Positions 53,589 through 62,988 of a DNA stretch of 64,000 bases are shown piece after piece. A model generated the notes under the pieces. The model made no database searches. It saw nothing but the letters and a program-made list of their open reading frames with translations, and was not told the DNA's origin. Source of the DNA: Thermodesulfovibrionales bacterium (GTDB lineage Bacteria > Nitrospirota > Thermodesulfovibrionia > Thermodesulfovibrionales > Dissulfurispiraceae); assembly GCA_020062545.1 (NCBI GenBank), contig JAGUWD010000020.1:1-64000 (forward strand). Reading direction: 5' to 3'. Made by a program: the position numbers and the translations under genes. The stretch's first letter is position 1, and each line of letters starts with the position of its first letter.

Positions 53589-54333
53589 GGAATTAACCAA
53601 GCACTTCGGCGGAATAAGGGCTATAGAGGATGTGAGTTTTAAGGTGAAGGAAGGAGACATAGTCAGCATCATAGGACCCAATGGTGCAGGAAAGACAACA
53701 CTTTTCAACTGTCTTACCGGAATAACAAAGCCTACCAGAGGACACATATATTTTATGGACAATGAAATCTCAAAACTCCCTGCCCATAAAGTCTCGGAGA
53801 TAGGCATTGCACGGACATTTCAGAATATACGGTTGTTTTCAGAAATGACGGTAATGGAGAATGTCATGGTCTCTCAGCATACAAGAATAAAATACGGCTT
53901 TTTTAGCATAGTAATGCAAGGGAACGGTTTCAAGAAGAAAGAGCAGATTATCAGGGAAAAGGCATTCGAGTATCTTGAGCTTGTGGGTCTTGAAAATTAT
54001 GCTAATGACATGGCAAGCAGTCTCTCCTACGGAAGCCAGAGGAGGCTTGAGATCGCAAGGGCATTGGCAACCGAGGCAAGAATTATCCTTCTTGACGAAC
54101 CCACGGCCGGCATGAACCCTATAGAGACGTCAGAAGTTATGTCATTAATAAAAAAGATTCAGGAACTTGGAAAGACCATAATCCTCATAGAACATGATAT
54201 GCGGCTTGTGATGGGCATATCCGACCGGGTGATTGTATTAGACCACGGAGTCAAGATTGCAGAAGGACTGCCAGAGGATGTGAAAAACGACCCGCTGGTA
54301 ATAGAGGCGTATCTCGGAAGGGAGATACATTAA
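53569..54333 (+). CDS. livG: branched-chain amino acid ABC transporter ATPase LivG
   Basis: 254 residues. Walker A is GPNGAGKTTLFNCLTGI, signature LSYGSQRRLEIARAL, Walker B IILLDEPTAGMNP, followed by the LivG-typical NPIETSEVM and HDMRLVMGISDRVIVLDHG. The start lies inside livM (20-bp overlap). Confidence 0.95.
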   Translation: MYILEVRELTKHFGGIRAIEDVSFKVKEGDIVSIIGPNGAGKTTLFNCLTGITKPTRGHIYFMDNEISKLPAHKVSEIGIARTFQNIRLFSEMTVMENVMVSQHTRIKYGFFSIVMQGNGFKKKEQIIREKAFEYLELVGLENYANDMASSLSYGSQRRLEIARALATEARIILLDEPTAGMNPIETSEVMSLIKKIQELGKTIILIEHDMRLVMGISDRVIVLDHGVKIAEGLPEDVKNDPLVIEAYLGREIH

Positions 54334-54334
54334 T

Positions 54335-55048
54335 ATGCTGAAGTTAGTATCCATACACACCTCATACAACAATATAAAGGCATTAAAGGGAATAGACATT
54401 GAAGTCAATAAAGGCGAAATTGTCTGCCTCATAGGAAGCAATGGCGCAGGAAAGACAACCACTCTTTTAACAATCTCTGGCATATTAAAACCCGATTCAG
54501 GGGATATATTTTTTGAAGGAGAATCGTTAAAAAATATTGCTCCGCACAATATCGTAAATAAAGGCATCTGCCATGTTCCTGAAGGAAGGAGAATATTCCC
54601 GAGGCTTACAGTAATAGAAAACCTCGAAATGGGGGCATATTCTGTAAATTTCAAATATCAAATTTCAAATTTCAAAAATAACATTGAAAAGGTCTTTAGC
54701 CTATTCCCTATCCTTAAAGAAAGAGTAAAACAACCAGGAGGGACGCTGAGCGGAGGAGAGCAACAGATGCTCGCCATAGGAAGGGCTTTGATGGCAAATC
54801 CGAAACTCCTTCTCCTCGATGAGCCATCCCTCGGCCTTGCACCTATAATGGTGAGCAAGATATTCAAGACAATTAAAGAGATAAATGAAGAAGGTGTTAC
54901 AATCCTTCTTGTTGAACAAAATGCAAAGGCAGCGTTGAGGCTTTCACACAGGGGCTATGTGCTTGAAAACGGCACGATCAAACTGCATGGAAGCGGCGAA
55001 GAACTTTTGCATAATGAGGATGTGAAGAAGGCTTATCTGGGGGAATAA
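54335..55048 (+). CDS. livF: branched-chain amino acid ABC transporter ATPase LivF
   Basis: 237 residues. Walker A GSNGAGKTTTLLTISGIL, signature LSGGEQQMLAIGRALM, Walker B LLLLDEPSLGLAP. A 7-bp repeat tract (54651-54678) encodes the insert NFKYQISNFKNN where typical LivF proteins have a shorter Arg/Glu-rich stretch before the signature. Last gene of the operon. Confidence 0.95.
   Translation: MLKLVSIHTSYNNIKALKGIDIEVNKGEIVCLIGSNGAGKTTTLLTISGILKPDSGDIFFEGESLKNIAPHNIVNKGICHVPEGRRIFPRLTVIENLEMGAYSVNFKYQISNFKNNIEKVFSLFPILKERVKQPGGTLSGGEQQMLAIGRALMANPKLLLLDEPSLGLAPIMVSKIFKTIKEINEEGVTILLVEQNAKAALRLSHRGYVLENGTIKLHGSGEELLHNEDVKKAYLGE
54651..54678. repeat. 7-bp tandem repeats inside livF
   Basis: TCAAATA TCAAATT TCAAATT TCAAAAA, in frame. 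Confidence 0.75.
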
Positions 55049-55050
55049 AT

Positions 55051-55085
55051 TAGCTGATAGCTCATAGCTAATAGCTCATAGATGC
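55051..55085. repeat. 7-bp tandem repeats after livF
   Basis: TAGCTGA TAGCTCA TAGCTAA TAGCTCA TAGATGC, then AATTAAAAAATTATC and a partly complementary ACATCTATGATCTA. The hairpin could end both convergent transcripts. Confidence 0.75.
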
Positions 55086-55110
55086 TAATTAAAAAATTAT
55101 CAACTAACAT

Positions 55111-57072
55111 CTATGATCTATAAATCACTTTCCCCATATCCCTTATATCATATCCTCCGAGGGATTCTACGGTTTGTCTGAATTCTTCATTATTTCTGAT
55201 TATTTCGAGGATGATTTGTACCATTTCTGTATCCATAAATTCCGCGGGAATTGCTAAATCATAGCGCTCATTGGCAACCGGAATGAAGTCGAGGCCGAGG
55301 GCCTTTGCAGAGGAATAGACGGCAAGGCCGGTGTCTGCAAGGCCTGTGAGCACTGCAGATGCAACGGCCATGTGTGTATATTCCTCCCTGTCGTACCCCT
55401 TCACCATGTATGGATTAATTCCGAGTTCTTTTAAATATTTGTCCAGCAAAAGCCTTGTACCCGAGCCTCCCTGCCTGTTAATGAAAATAACATCATCCCT
55501 TATGAGGTCTTCAAAACCTTTGATATTCTTTGGATTGCCTTTTTTTACCAGAAGCCCCTGCCGGCGATAGACGAGATTCACGAGTACAATCTTTTTATCT
55601 GACAGCAATCTTTTTATGAACGGTATATTATATTCACCCGACTGTTCATCCAGAAGATGTGTTCCTGCAAAATGAGCCTCCCCTCTCTTTAATGCCATAA
55701 GGCCGCCCATTGAACCTACATGAGCAGATGATAGAGAAAATTCAGGATAGTTTTTCTTTATAGTATTTGCAAGGATATCGAGTGTATTATCATGGCTGCC
55801 TATACATACTGCCGTCTTTTTAATTTCGTTTTTCTTTCTTATGAGTTCAACATCAACCTCCGTCCCTGCACTTAAAGCCTCTGTGCGTGCAGGAATCCTT
55901 ACAATGCCGTCTGCCTTTACAAGTGACATAAGCAGTCCTGCGCCTCTGCCAACAGGTGTTGCAATGTACCTGTCATTAACGACACCAACCTTTACCCTTA
56001 TGAATTCATCAACACCCATTGGTGATGCGATCTGCCTTGAGACCGTTGCTTTTATCTTTTCGTTCTCTTCTGCTGTTATACCAAGAAATCTTGCAATAAC
56101 AGGTTTCACAAACAGTTGAAACGTCAAATACGCAGAGACAGGATAGCCCGGAATGCCGAATACAGGCTTACTGTTCACAAAGCCTGCAATCAAAGGCTTG
56201 CCCGGCTTAATAGAAACTCCGTTTACAATCACCTCGCCAAGCTCTTCTATTGCAGCTAATGTATAATCCTCGGAGCCTCTTCCTGAACCTGCATTTATGA
56301 GGACTATATCGGATATCTTTGATGCCTCAATTATTGCATTTTTAATCTCCTGTAAATCGTCTTTGACTATTGAAAACCTGATGGCCTCGGCACCAAGTTC
56401 CACAGCAAGTCCTGAAAGCACTGCAGAGTTATATTCAATTATTTCAGGAGGCTGGGGCAGCCTGTCCTTCACTGTCTCAGGCTCGATAATCTCTGTGCCT
56501 GTAGGGATTACTGCAACCTTCGGCCTCCTTCTTACGGAAACCTCCAAATGGCCGCTTGCAAGCATTGCACCAATGTCTATGGGTCTTATTTTATGGTTTT
56601 CGGGAATTATCAGTTCCGTTGCAACTATATCTTCTCCGATTGTTCTCACATGCTGATACGGTGTTGCAGGCTGATAGATCTCAATATATTCTTCCTCTTG
56701 ACCCTTGACCCCTGACCCTTGACCCGTAATGATATTCACATCCTCGATCATAATAACCGCATTAAAGCCCTCCGGCATTGGGTCTCCAGTATCGACATAC
56801 ACAGCATCGTATCCTATTTTGAGCATGCATGGAGAAGTCTCCGAAGCGGTAAAAGTATCAGCAAATCTCACTGCATAACCGTCCATTGCAGCAGAGTGGT
56901 AGAAAGGCGATGAGTACCTCGCAAATACAGGCTCTGCTGTTATCCATCCAAGTGATTCGGTGACATTTATAATCTCGGAAGAAAGATGCTGCAAGCCTCT
57001 TGCATCAAGATTATCAAAAAGGACTTTAATTGCTTCTTCAAGGGAAAGGCTGTCAAGGAATACCTGTTTCAT
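55111..57072 (-). CDS. MoeA-family protein fused to a periplasmic-binding-type domain
   Basis: 653 residues. The N-terminal 405 residues are MoeA-like (YHSAAMDGYAVRFADTFTAS, MPEGFNAVIMIEDVNIITG, VAVIPTGTEIIEP, LINAGSGRGSEDYTLAAIEE, KPGKPLIAGFVNSKPVFGIP). The C-terminal 240 residues (GSHDNTLDILANTIKKNYPE, SAHVGSMGGLMALKRGEAHF, INRQGGSGTRLLLDKYLKEL) resemble the substrate-binding domain of LysR-type or molybdate-binding regulators. This fusion is known in molybdenum cofactor proteins. Last gene of the formate dehydrogenase operon; a 7-bp repeat tract encodes the insert ITGQGSGVKGQEEEY. Confidence 0.88.
   Translation of the reverse strand: MKQVFLDSLSLEEAIKVLFDNLDARGLQHLSSEIINVTESLGWITAEPVFARYSSPFYHSAAMDGYAVRFADTFTASETSPCMLKIGYDAVYVDTGDPMPEGFNAVIMIEDVNIITGQGSGVKGQEEEYIEIYQPATPYQHVRTIGEDIVATELIIPENHKIRPIDIGAMLASGHLEVSVRRRPKVAVIPTGTEIIEPETVKDRLPQPPEIIEYNSAVLSGLAVELGAEAIRFSIVKDDLQEIKNAIIEASKISDIVLINAGSGRGSEDYTLAAIEELGEVIVNGVSIKPGKPLIAGFVNSKPVFGIPGYPVSAYLTFQLFVKPVIARFLGITAEENEKIKATVSRQIASPMGVDEFIRVKVGVVNDRYIATPVGRGAGLLMSLVKADGIVRIPARTEALSAGTEVDVELIRKKNEIKKTAVCIGSHDNTLDILANTIKKNYPEFSLSSAHVGSMGGLMALKRGEAHFAGTHLLDEQSGEYNIPFIKRLLSDKKIVLVNLVYRRQGLLVKKGNPKNIKGFEDLIRDDVIFINRQGGSGTRLLLDKYLKELGINPYMVKGYDREEYTHMAVASAVLTGLADTGLAVYSSAKALGLDFIPVANERYDLAIPAEFMDTEMVQIILEIIRNNEEFRQTVESLGGYDIRDMGKVIYRS
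56695..56729. repeat. 7-bp tandem repeats inside the moeA-like gene
   Basis: CTCTTGA CCCTTGA CCCCTGA CCCTTGA CCCGTAA, in frame within the MoeA domain. Confidence 0.75.
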
Positions 57073-57109
57073 AGATTTATGATATTCAAATCCTTCTTAA
57101 TTATTCAAC

Positions 57110-57874
57110 TCAAGCCATTCTTTTCATTCCCAAAGGATTCGGCGAATTTCTTCTGTAACCTTTGCCTTGTGCAATTATATCCAGCGACAGGCTTATAAGG
57201 TCAGCGATGTCCGGACTAAGCTCGTTCATCAAACCAGCCTCTATCGTTTTGATATAAGAGCCGCATGCATCACAGGTATCGATCCTGAAGCCTTTTTCAT
57301 CCTCAATCGTAATAATATTTAATTTTGATGTATCCGCATTAAGACAGACAGGACAGCCTATGCGTTTAAAATACCCCGATGTCCCGCAGAATGAGCAAAA
57401 TAGCTTTCTTCTATTTTCTTCATCGATAGATGCGATAGACGGCTTTGCATTGCATACCGGACATTTTCCGTCTTCGCCAAAATTATCATCGCCCTTAAAT
57501 GAATCTTTCAAGCACAGAAAATAAGGCCTGCTTATCAGGAAGAGGATCGTCATCAACTCATCTTCGTGATACGGAAGTGAAAATGATGGCAGTTCGTTCA
57601 GTGGGAGTCTCGTGAAATCCACATGGCCGAATTTCATCGCCTCTTTTAAAGGCTCAAGATTTTCCAGAGGCACATCAAAGACAGCCGAAAATGACTCAAA
57701 AATCGGGTCAATCAAATCTGACGGATATGCAACACCTGTGAGTGTTGTGCCCCCCCTGAGGCTTCTTTCAATATTGCCGAATTCCGCAACTTTTCTATAG
57801 AGCCTCAAAGTATCCTTCAGATGAGGCCTCTTTTCTATAATTTTCTCGATCTCTGCATTACTAATCCCTTTCAT
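57110..57874 (-). CDS. fdhE: formate dehydrogenase accessory protein FdhE
   Basis: 254 residues. The rubredoxin-like Cys pairs of FdhE are visible: GKCPVCNAKPSIAS, KLFCSFCGTSGYF, IGCPVCLNADTSK and IDTCDACGSYIKTIE. FdhE binds the catalytic subunit and helps in assembly or redox activation. It lies between the cytochrome subunit and the MoeA-PBP gene. Confidence 0.9.
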   Translation of the reverse strand: MKGISNAEIEKIIEKRPHLKDTLRLYRKVAEFGNIERSLRGGTTLTGVAYPSDLIDPIFESFSAVFDVPLENLEPLKEAMKFGHVDFTRLPLNELPSFSLPYHEDELMTILFLISRPYFLCLKDSFKGDDNFGEDGKCPVCNAKPSIASIDEENRRKLFCSFCGTSGYFKRIGCPVCLNADTSKLNIITIEDEKGFRIDTCDACGSYIKTIEAGLMNELSPDIADLISLSLDIIAQGKGYRRNSPNPLGMKRMA

Positions 57875-57882
57875 TCACCACC

Positions 57883-58497
57883 TTAATATCCCATCTTCTG
57901 AACCCATTTTGCATGCCTCTTCTTAGCCCATTCAACAGGAACAGTGCCTGTAATCATAATTCTCAATGTGCCCGGATTTGCAAGTGTTCCTAAATAGATA
58001 TGCAGGGGAACTGCTATCATGAATAAATCAAAGGCAATATTATGAACGAGATGGGAAAGCAAAACCCATTTCCTTATGTCTGCAACCTGCGGTCTCAGCC
58101 ATATGAAGAAACCGGAAGCCGCAATTGCTATGCCGGCAAATAGGATAAAGAGATAATATAGTTTCTGTCCTGCATTGATTATATCCTGAGGTGGAATAGC
58201 CGCCTTCTTTGAAAAATATCCGCCTGCCTTCGTTATCCATCCCATGTCGTCAACTCCGAATTTCAGTGAGACGGGAAGATAATTGAATATTGTAAAAAAG
58301 AGGGAGATGGAAAATACAATCCCTGCATAGTTGTGCCAGACCTTCATTGTATTAGCGCTTCCGAAAATTGCGACAACCTGCTGTAGATGAAAGAGAAAAC
58401 CGAAGCCGGTTATCGTGAGTATAAAGAAGCTTCCTGCCAGAAGCCAGTGGTTCAATATCTCAAATGCATTCGCCTTTTTGATCATCTGATTGCCCAT
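57883..58497 (-). CDS. fdnI: formate dehydrogenase cytochrome b subunit
   Basis: 204 residues with four membrane helices and His residues at the expected positions (FEILNHWLLAGSFFILTITG, KVWHNYAGIVFSISLFFTIF, LLSHLVHNIAFDLFMIAVPL HIYLG), matching the FdnI/FdoI b-type cytochrome that passes electrons to the quinone pool. Only 1 bp from the iron-sulfur subunit. Confidence 0.88.
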   Translation of the reverse strand: MGNQMIKKANAFEILNHWLLAGSFFILTITGFGFLFHLQQVVAIFGSANTMKVWHNYAGIVFSISLFFTIFNYLPVSLKFGVDDMGWITKAGGYFSKKAAIPPQDIINAGQKLYYLFILFAGIAIAASGFFIWLRPQVADIRKWVLLSHLVHNIAFDLFMIAVPLHIYLGTLANPGTLRIMITGTVPVEWAKKRHAKWVQKMGY

Positions 58498-58498
58498 G

Positions 58499-59251
58499 TT
58501 ATTTCACCTCCTCATCTTTCTTTGGCCCGAAAGCTACATAATGCAGAAGCGATGCAGCCACTGCACCTCCAAGCCCCAGATACGCAAGAGGTTTCAAGAC
58601 CTTGTGCCAGAAGACAACGGTCTCCGGAATTGCCGGATGCTCGTCCATTCCGTAAATCTTTGGAGAATCCTTAAATGCGTAAAGCGTGCCGAGTCCGTTG
58701 AGATCTGTCTCTCCGTAAACTTTGGCATAACCCGTCTTTTTAGCCATCTGTATCAGAGAATCCCTGTCGCCGTATCTGATTGCTCCTGTCGGGCATGTCT
58801 TGGCACAGGCAGGTGCAAGCCCTTCTGCAATCCTATCCGAGCATAAATGACATTTCGATATCTTGTCCTTCTCATCATATCTTGGAACATCAAAGGGACA
58901 TGCTGCCACGCACAGTTTGCAGCCGATACATTTATCTTTATCGTATGCAGTAGCACCCTCTTTTGTCTTGAACAAGGCACCGGGTGCAGGACATATCTTT
59001 ATGCATCCCGCATCATCGCAATGCATGCACCTCTGGCTGACAAATAGCCAGCGTACCTGATTGGATTCTGAGGGCATCTCGACATATCTTATCCTGTTAT
59101 ATAAATTCGGTGTGAGGTCAGGAGGATTCTCAGCGCTTCCCCTGTTTGCAGTCTTTATAGCAGGAAGCTGGTTCCACGCCTTGCATGCAGTCTGACATCC
59201 CCTGCAACCTATGCACAATTCCGGAGATATGAGTAACGCTTTTTTTGCCAT
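58499..59251 (-). CDS. fdnH: formate dehydrogenase iron-sulfur subunit
   Basis: 250 residues with four 4Fe-4S motifs: CIGCRGCQTACKAW, CMHCDDAGCIKICP, CIGCKLCVAACPFDVP and CHLCSDRIAEGLAPACAKTC. A single C-terminal helix (LAYLGLGGAVAASLLHYVAF) anchors it to the membrane next to the cytochrome b subunit, as in FdnH. A GAGGTGAT ribosome-binding site precedes the start. Confidence 0.93.
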   Translation of the reverse strand: MAKKALLISPELCIGCRGCQTACKAWNQLPAIKTANRGSAENPPDLTPNLYNRIRYVEMPSESNQVRWLFVSQRCMHCDDAGCIKICPAPGALFKTKEGATAYDKDKCIGCKLCVAACPFDVPRYDEKDKISKCHLCSDRIAEGLAPACAKTCPTGAIRYGDRDSLIQMAKKTGYAKVYGETDLNGLGTLYAFKDSPKIYGMDEHPAIPETVVFWHKVLKPLAYLGLGGAVAASLLHYVAFGPKKDEEVK

Positions 59252-59262
59252 ATCATCACCTC

Positions 59263-62200
59263 CTATGCCTTCTCAACATTGACCATAAAGGCCTTTGTTT
59301 CTGGAATCATTGTATTTGCGTCGCCAACAGTCGGTGAAAGGAGATTCGAACTGTCTCCGCTACTTCCATCCTCCGGATACTGCCAGCCAAAACACCACGG
59401 CAGGCCGATCTGATGGACAGTCGTACCCATAACCTTAAAAGGCTTAAATCTGTCTGTGACCCATGCTATTGCCCACACCTTGCCGCGGACTGATGAAACA
59501 ATAACTTTATCGCCGCTCTTAATCCCCTTTTCTTTGGCAAGCTCCTCGCTTATCTCCACAAATTGCTGGGGCATCATCTCCATCTGCCACGGGAGATGCC
59601 TTGTAAGAACTCCTGTCTGCCAGTGCTCGGTGACCCTGTATGTTGTGGCAACATGTGGGTAGCGGCTGTCGTTATTAATGAATATATCTTCCGGTAGTCC
59701 ACCGCCCTTTGCAGGCATATCGTGGGGCCCGGTTATGCCATAGAAAAGCTTCACAGTGGGATTTATCCTGTGCTTCCTGGACATAGGGTTTTCCTGAAGT
59801 GGACATTCCAGAGGCTCGTAATGCTCCGGCAATGGCCCGTCTGCAAGACCGGGTCCGAATATGGCTCCCATGCCGTCCGGCCTCATGATGAATGGATATT
59901 TCCCCGCCTTTTCATCTGCCATTGGAGGCGCAGGGCCATCAGGGACATCGCCTTCCCATGTGCCGGGTTTGTTGGTTAACGGATTTAATTTTATGGGATT
60001 CCATTTTATTACTGCACGCTTTGGATCCCATGGCCTGCCGTGTAAGTCGACTGATGCACGGTTATATAATATTCTTCTGTTAACAGGCCAGCACCAAGCC
60101 CACTCGGGAAATAGACCAAGACCTGTAGGGTCTGTCTTTTTCCTCCGCGCCATCATGTTTATAACTTTTTCGTCCTTCTGTGTATAGCTTCCGCTGTATA
60201 TCCAGTTCCCGCATGATGTTGTACCGTCTGCCTGCAAGGTGACAAAATTGGTGCAGAGAGAGCCCTTCTTTCCTATCTGTTTTGGAGGAGTCGCACTCCT
60301 GTCAAAGATGTCTTCAAGGTAATACCCGTTTATCTCCTTTGCAACCCTGTGTATATCGACCTTCTTAATCTTTCCATCAGCGCCTTTTTCGCCGTAGTCC
60401 CATGTGAGATTCAATATGGGCGCCGGGAATTTGCCGCCCTGTTTCCGATATAGTTTCTTTACCCTGAAATAGAGTTCATTCATTATCTCAGAGTCAGGCT
60501 TTGATTCTCCTATGGGCTCGATGGCCTTCTCCCTCCATTGGGCAAGACGGCCTGAGTTTGTTATACTTCCTCCCTTTTCAACAGATGAGGCGCATGGGAG
60601 CTGGAACACCTCTGTCTGTATCTCCTTTGGGTTCATGTCTGGGCCTTTCCAGAAAGAGCCGGTTTCATTGTCGAAGAGGTTCACGTTCACCATCCACTTC
60701 AGCCTTGACAATGCCTTCCTTATCTTTCCGGCATTTGCGCTTGAGCATGCCGGGTTCTGTCCCCATGCGAAGAACCCTTCGAATTTCCCTTTAAACATCT
60801 GGTCAAATAGCACAAGCCACGATGCATTCATTCCCTCATCGAGCTTCGGGAGCCATGCATAACCGAAGTCATTTTCCTTTGTCGCTTTGTTTCCATAAAT
60901 AGCCTTGAGATAGCTTGTAATATATTTGCCCCTGTTCCCCCACCAGTTGACACTCTTCGGGTCCTTTGTCTTCGGAGTGAACTTCTCTATATACGTTTTA
61001 AGATCAACGATAGAAGCGGATGGCACGGGATTGTAGCCCGGCAATATATGAAAAAGGAGTCCGTGGTCTGTGGAGCCCTGGACATTGGATTCTCCCCTCA
61101 ATGCATTTATTCCGCCTCCGGCCATTCCCATATTGCCGAGGAGAAGCTGGATTATAGACATTGCCCTTATGTTCTGAGTGCCTATTGTATGCTGGGTCCA
61201 TCCCATTGCATATAGTTCTGTCCCTGCCCTGTTTGGCTTGCCTGTAGATGCATATGCCTTATAAACCTCAACAAGTTTCTCCTTTGGCGTTCCTGTTATG
61301 GCCGAGACCTTGTCGATGGTATATCTTGAATAATGCTTCTTTAAAAGCTGGAATACGCAATGCGGGTCTTTAAGCGTAGGGTCTTTCTTTGGTATGCCTT
61401 TTTCATCCATCTGATAAGACCATGTCTTTTTATCGTACTTCCTCGTCTTTTCATCATAGCCTGAGAATACTCCATTGAGATCTCCAGGGCCTTTAAAATC
61501 GGGATTCACAAGGAAGGCTGCGTTGGTATAGTTGACAACATAATCTTTAAAATAAAGGTTGTTCTTAAGGATATAATTGATCATTCCGCCAAGGAATGCT
61601 ATATCCGTGCCTGAACGCATAGGAGCGTATATATCTGCCTTTGCCGCAGTCCTTGTAAAGCGCGGGTCGACAACAATAAGCTTTGCTCCCCTCTCCCTTG
61701 CCTTCATTATCCATTTCATTGATATAGGGTGGTTCTCGGCAGGGTTTGCTCCCATTACAAGAATAATGTCCGCATTTTTAAAATCAATCCAGTGATTTGT
61801 CATTGCCCCGCGACCAAACGACTCTGCCAGAGCCGCTACAGTTGCGGAGTGTCATATTCGGGCCTGATGTTCTATATACACAAGTCCCCAGGAACGGAGG
61901 AGTTTCTGGAGCATGTAACACTCCTCATTGTCGAGGGCCGCACTCCCAACATGGGCTATACCGTCTGTTCTGTTGACAACAAACTCTTTTTCTACATCCT
62001 TCTCGGTGCCATCAGGCTGTTTCTCTTTTACCTTTGATTTTGAGGTAATCTTAAAAGTTCTGTCGCGCGTAGCCTTTATTCTTTTTGCAATTTCATCGAG
62101 CGCCCAGTCCCATTCAACCTCTTTCCATTCAGTTGCGCCCGGTGCACGGTATCTGGGCTTTGTCAGCCGCGTGGGATTATTTACGATCTGATAAAGGGAC

Positions 62201-62457
62201 TGTCCTTTTGAACAAAGGGTTCCTTCATTAATGGGATGATCGGGGTCTCCCTCTGTGTTTATAACCTTGCCCTCTGATGTATACACTATAATGCCGCATC
62301 CAACAGAACAGTAAGGACATATTGTCTGCGTCTCTTTTGCATTCTTAATTCTAAGCCCCTGCGCATATGCCTTTACAGGATTGAGATTAATGCCGAGAGA
62401 GCCTATGAGCAGCGACCCTCCTGAAATCTTGAGAAAGTCCCGTCTTGATACCCCCAT
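59263..62457 (-). CDS. fdnG: selenocysteine formate dehydrogenase catalytic subunit
   Basis: 1064 residues if TGA at 61852-61854 is read as selenocysteine (Sec202); standard gene finding splits it in two. The frame is continuous across the TGA, and the flanking residues HQARI-Sec-HSATVAALAESFGRGA match the FdhA/FdnG active site. A Tat signal (SRRDFLKISGGSLLIGSLG) starts the protein. A 4Fe-4S site follows (CPYCSVGCGIIVY and C-x27-C downstream), then Mo/W-bis-MGD domains (ADIILVMGANPAENHP, GSTDHGLL, FAWGQNPACSSANAGKIR). It oxidises formate on the periplasmic side and passes electrons to FdnH and FdnI. Confidence 0.93.
61815..61854 (-). promoter_or_regulatory. Sec codon with candidate bacterial SECIS element
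   Basis: The TGA is followed by CACTCCGCAACTGTAGCGGC then TCTGGCAGAGTCG. The segment GCTCT-GGC-AGAGT can form a small apical hairpin about 20 nt past the TGA, with CCGC/GCGG below it. This fits the position of a SelB-binding SECIS. The exact loop is inferred. Confidence 0.6.
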
Positions 62458-62485
62458 GACAACCCCCTATTAAAAATTTTTATCA

Positions 62486-62499
62486 ATACATTAATGTAT
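62486..62499. promoter_or_regulatory. palindromic operator at the fdn start site
   Basis: ATACATTAATGTAT, a perfect 14-bp palindrome, lies at the expected transcription start of the formate dehydrogenase promoter. A repressor or activator site is likely; the protein is unknown. Confidence 0.5.
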
Positions 62500-62501
62500 G
62501 A

Positions 62502-62530
62502 ATAATAGCTCCATAAGGAAATGTTGTCAA
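62502..62530 (-). promoter_or_regulatory. consensus sigma-70 promoter of the fdn operon
   Basis: Minus strand TTGACA at 62530-62525, 17-bp spacer, TATTAT at 62507-62502. It predicts a start near 62495, 38 bp before the fdnG ATG. Confidence 0.7.
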
Positions 62531-62588
62531 GTTTTAGATTGGAAAATCAGAAAATACTTTGGTGTTTCTGTTGTCTGGAAATATAAAT

Positions 62589-62969
62589 TTATTTTACTGA
62601 TGCCTCTTTGCCCGGAAAGTCTATAACCTTCATCTCATCTTTCTGAATAGTGGAGCGTCCCTCAAATATGCCGCCCTCTGCAACAGACAGTTTGCTTGTG
62701 TGAATATCGCCAAACAGCTTGCCGGTATGCTTGATCTCCACAAGTTCATCCGCATTCACATTACCCTCCACGCTGCCACCGATTACCACGCATCGTGCCT
62801 TTATATCGCCTGTAACGGATGCATCATCTCCAAGTATAACCGAATCTGCAATAATGTTTCCTGTTAACTTTCCGTCAATCCTTAAAGTTCCATTGGCGGT
62901 TATGTCGCCTTTGAATTCTGAATCATGACCGATTAATGCCTCAAGTTTATTATTTTTCTTTAGAAACAT
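62589..62969 (-). CDS. bactofilin
   Basis: 126 residues. After a short charged start, GHDSEFKGDITANGTLRIDG begins the repetitive beta-helix (GKLTGNIIADSVILGDDASV, TGDIKARCVVIGGSVEGNV, GKLFGDIHTSKLSVAEGGIF) of bactofilins, polymer-forming cytoskeletal proteins. Bactofilin genes next to M23 peptidase genes are common; they direct local wall shaping. Confidence 0.92.
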   Translation of the reverse strand: MFLKKNNKLEALIGHDSEFKGDITANGTLRIDGKLTGNIIADSVILGDDASVTGDIKARCVVIGGSVEGNVNADELVEIKHTGKLFGDIHTSKLSVAEGGIFEGRSTIQKDEMKVIDFPGKEASVK

Positions 62970-62988
62970 TTTTTGCCTCCCTGTGCAT

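Noticed and set aside
61852-61854. Nonsense mutation in the formate dehydrogenase gene
   Set aside because: The codon is TGA in the exact Sec position of FdhA, with a plausible SECIS, so it is recoding and not a mutation.
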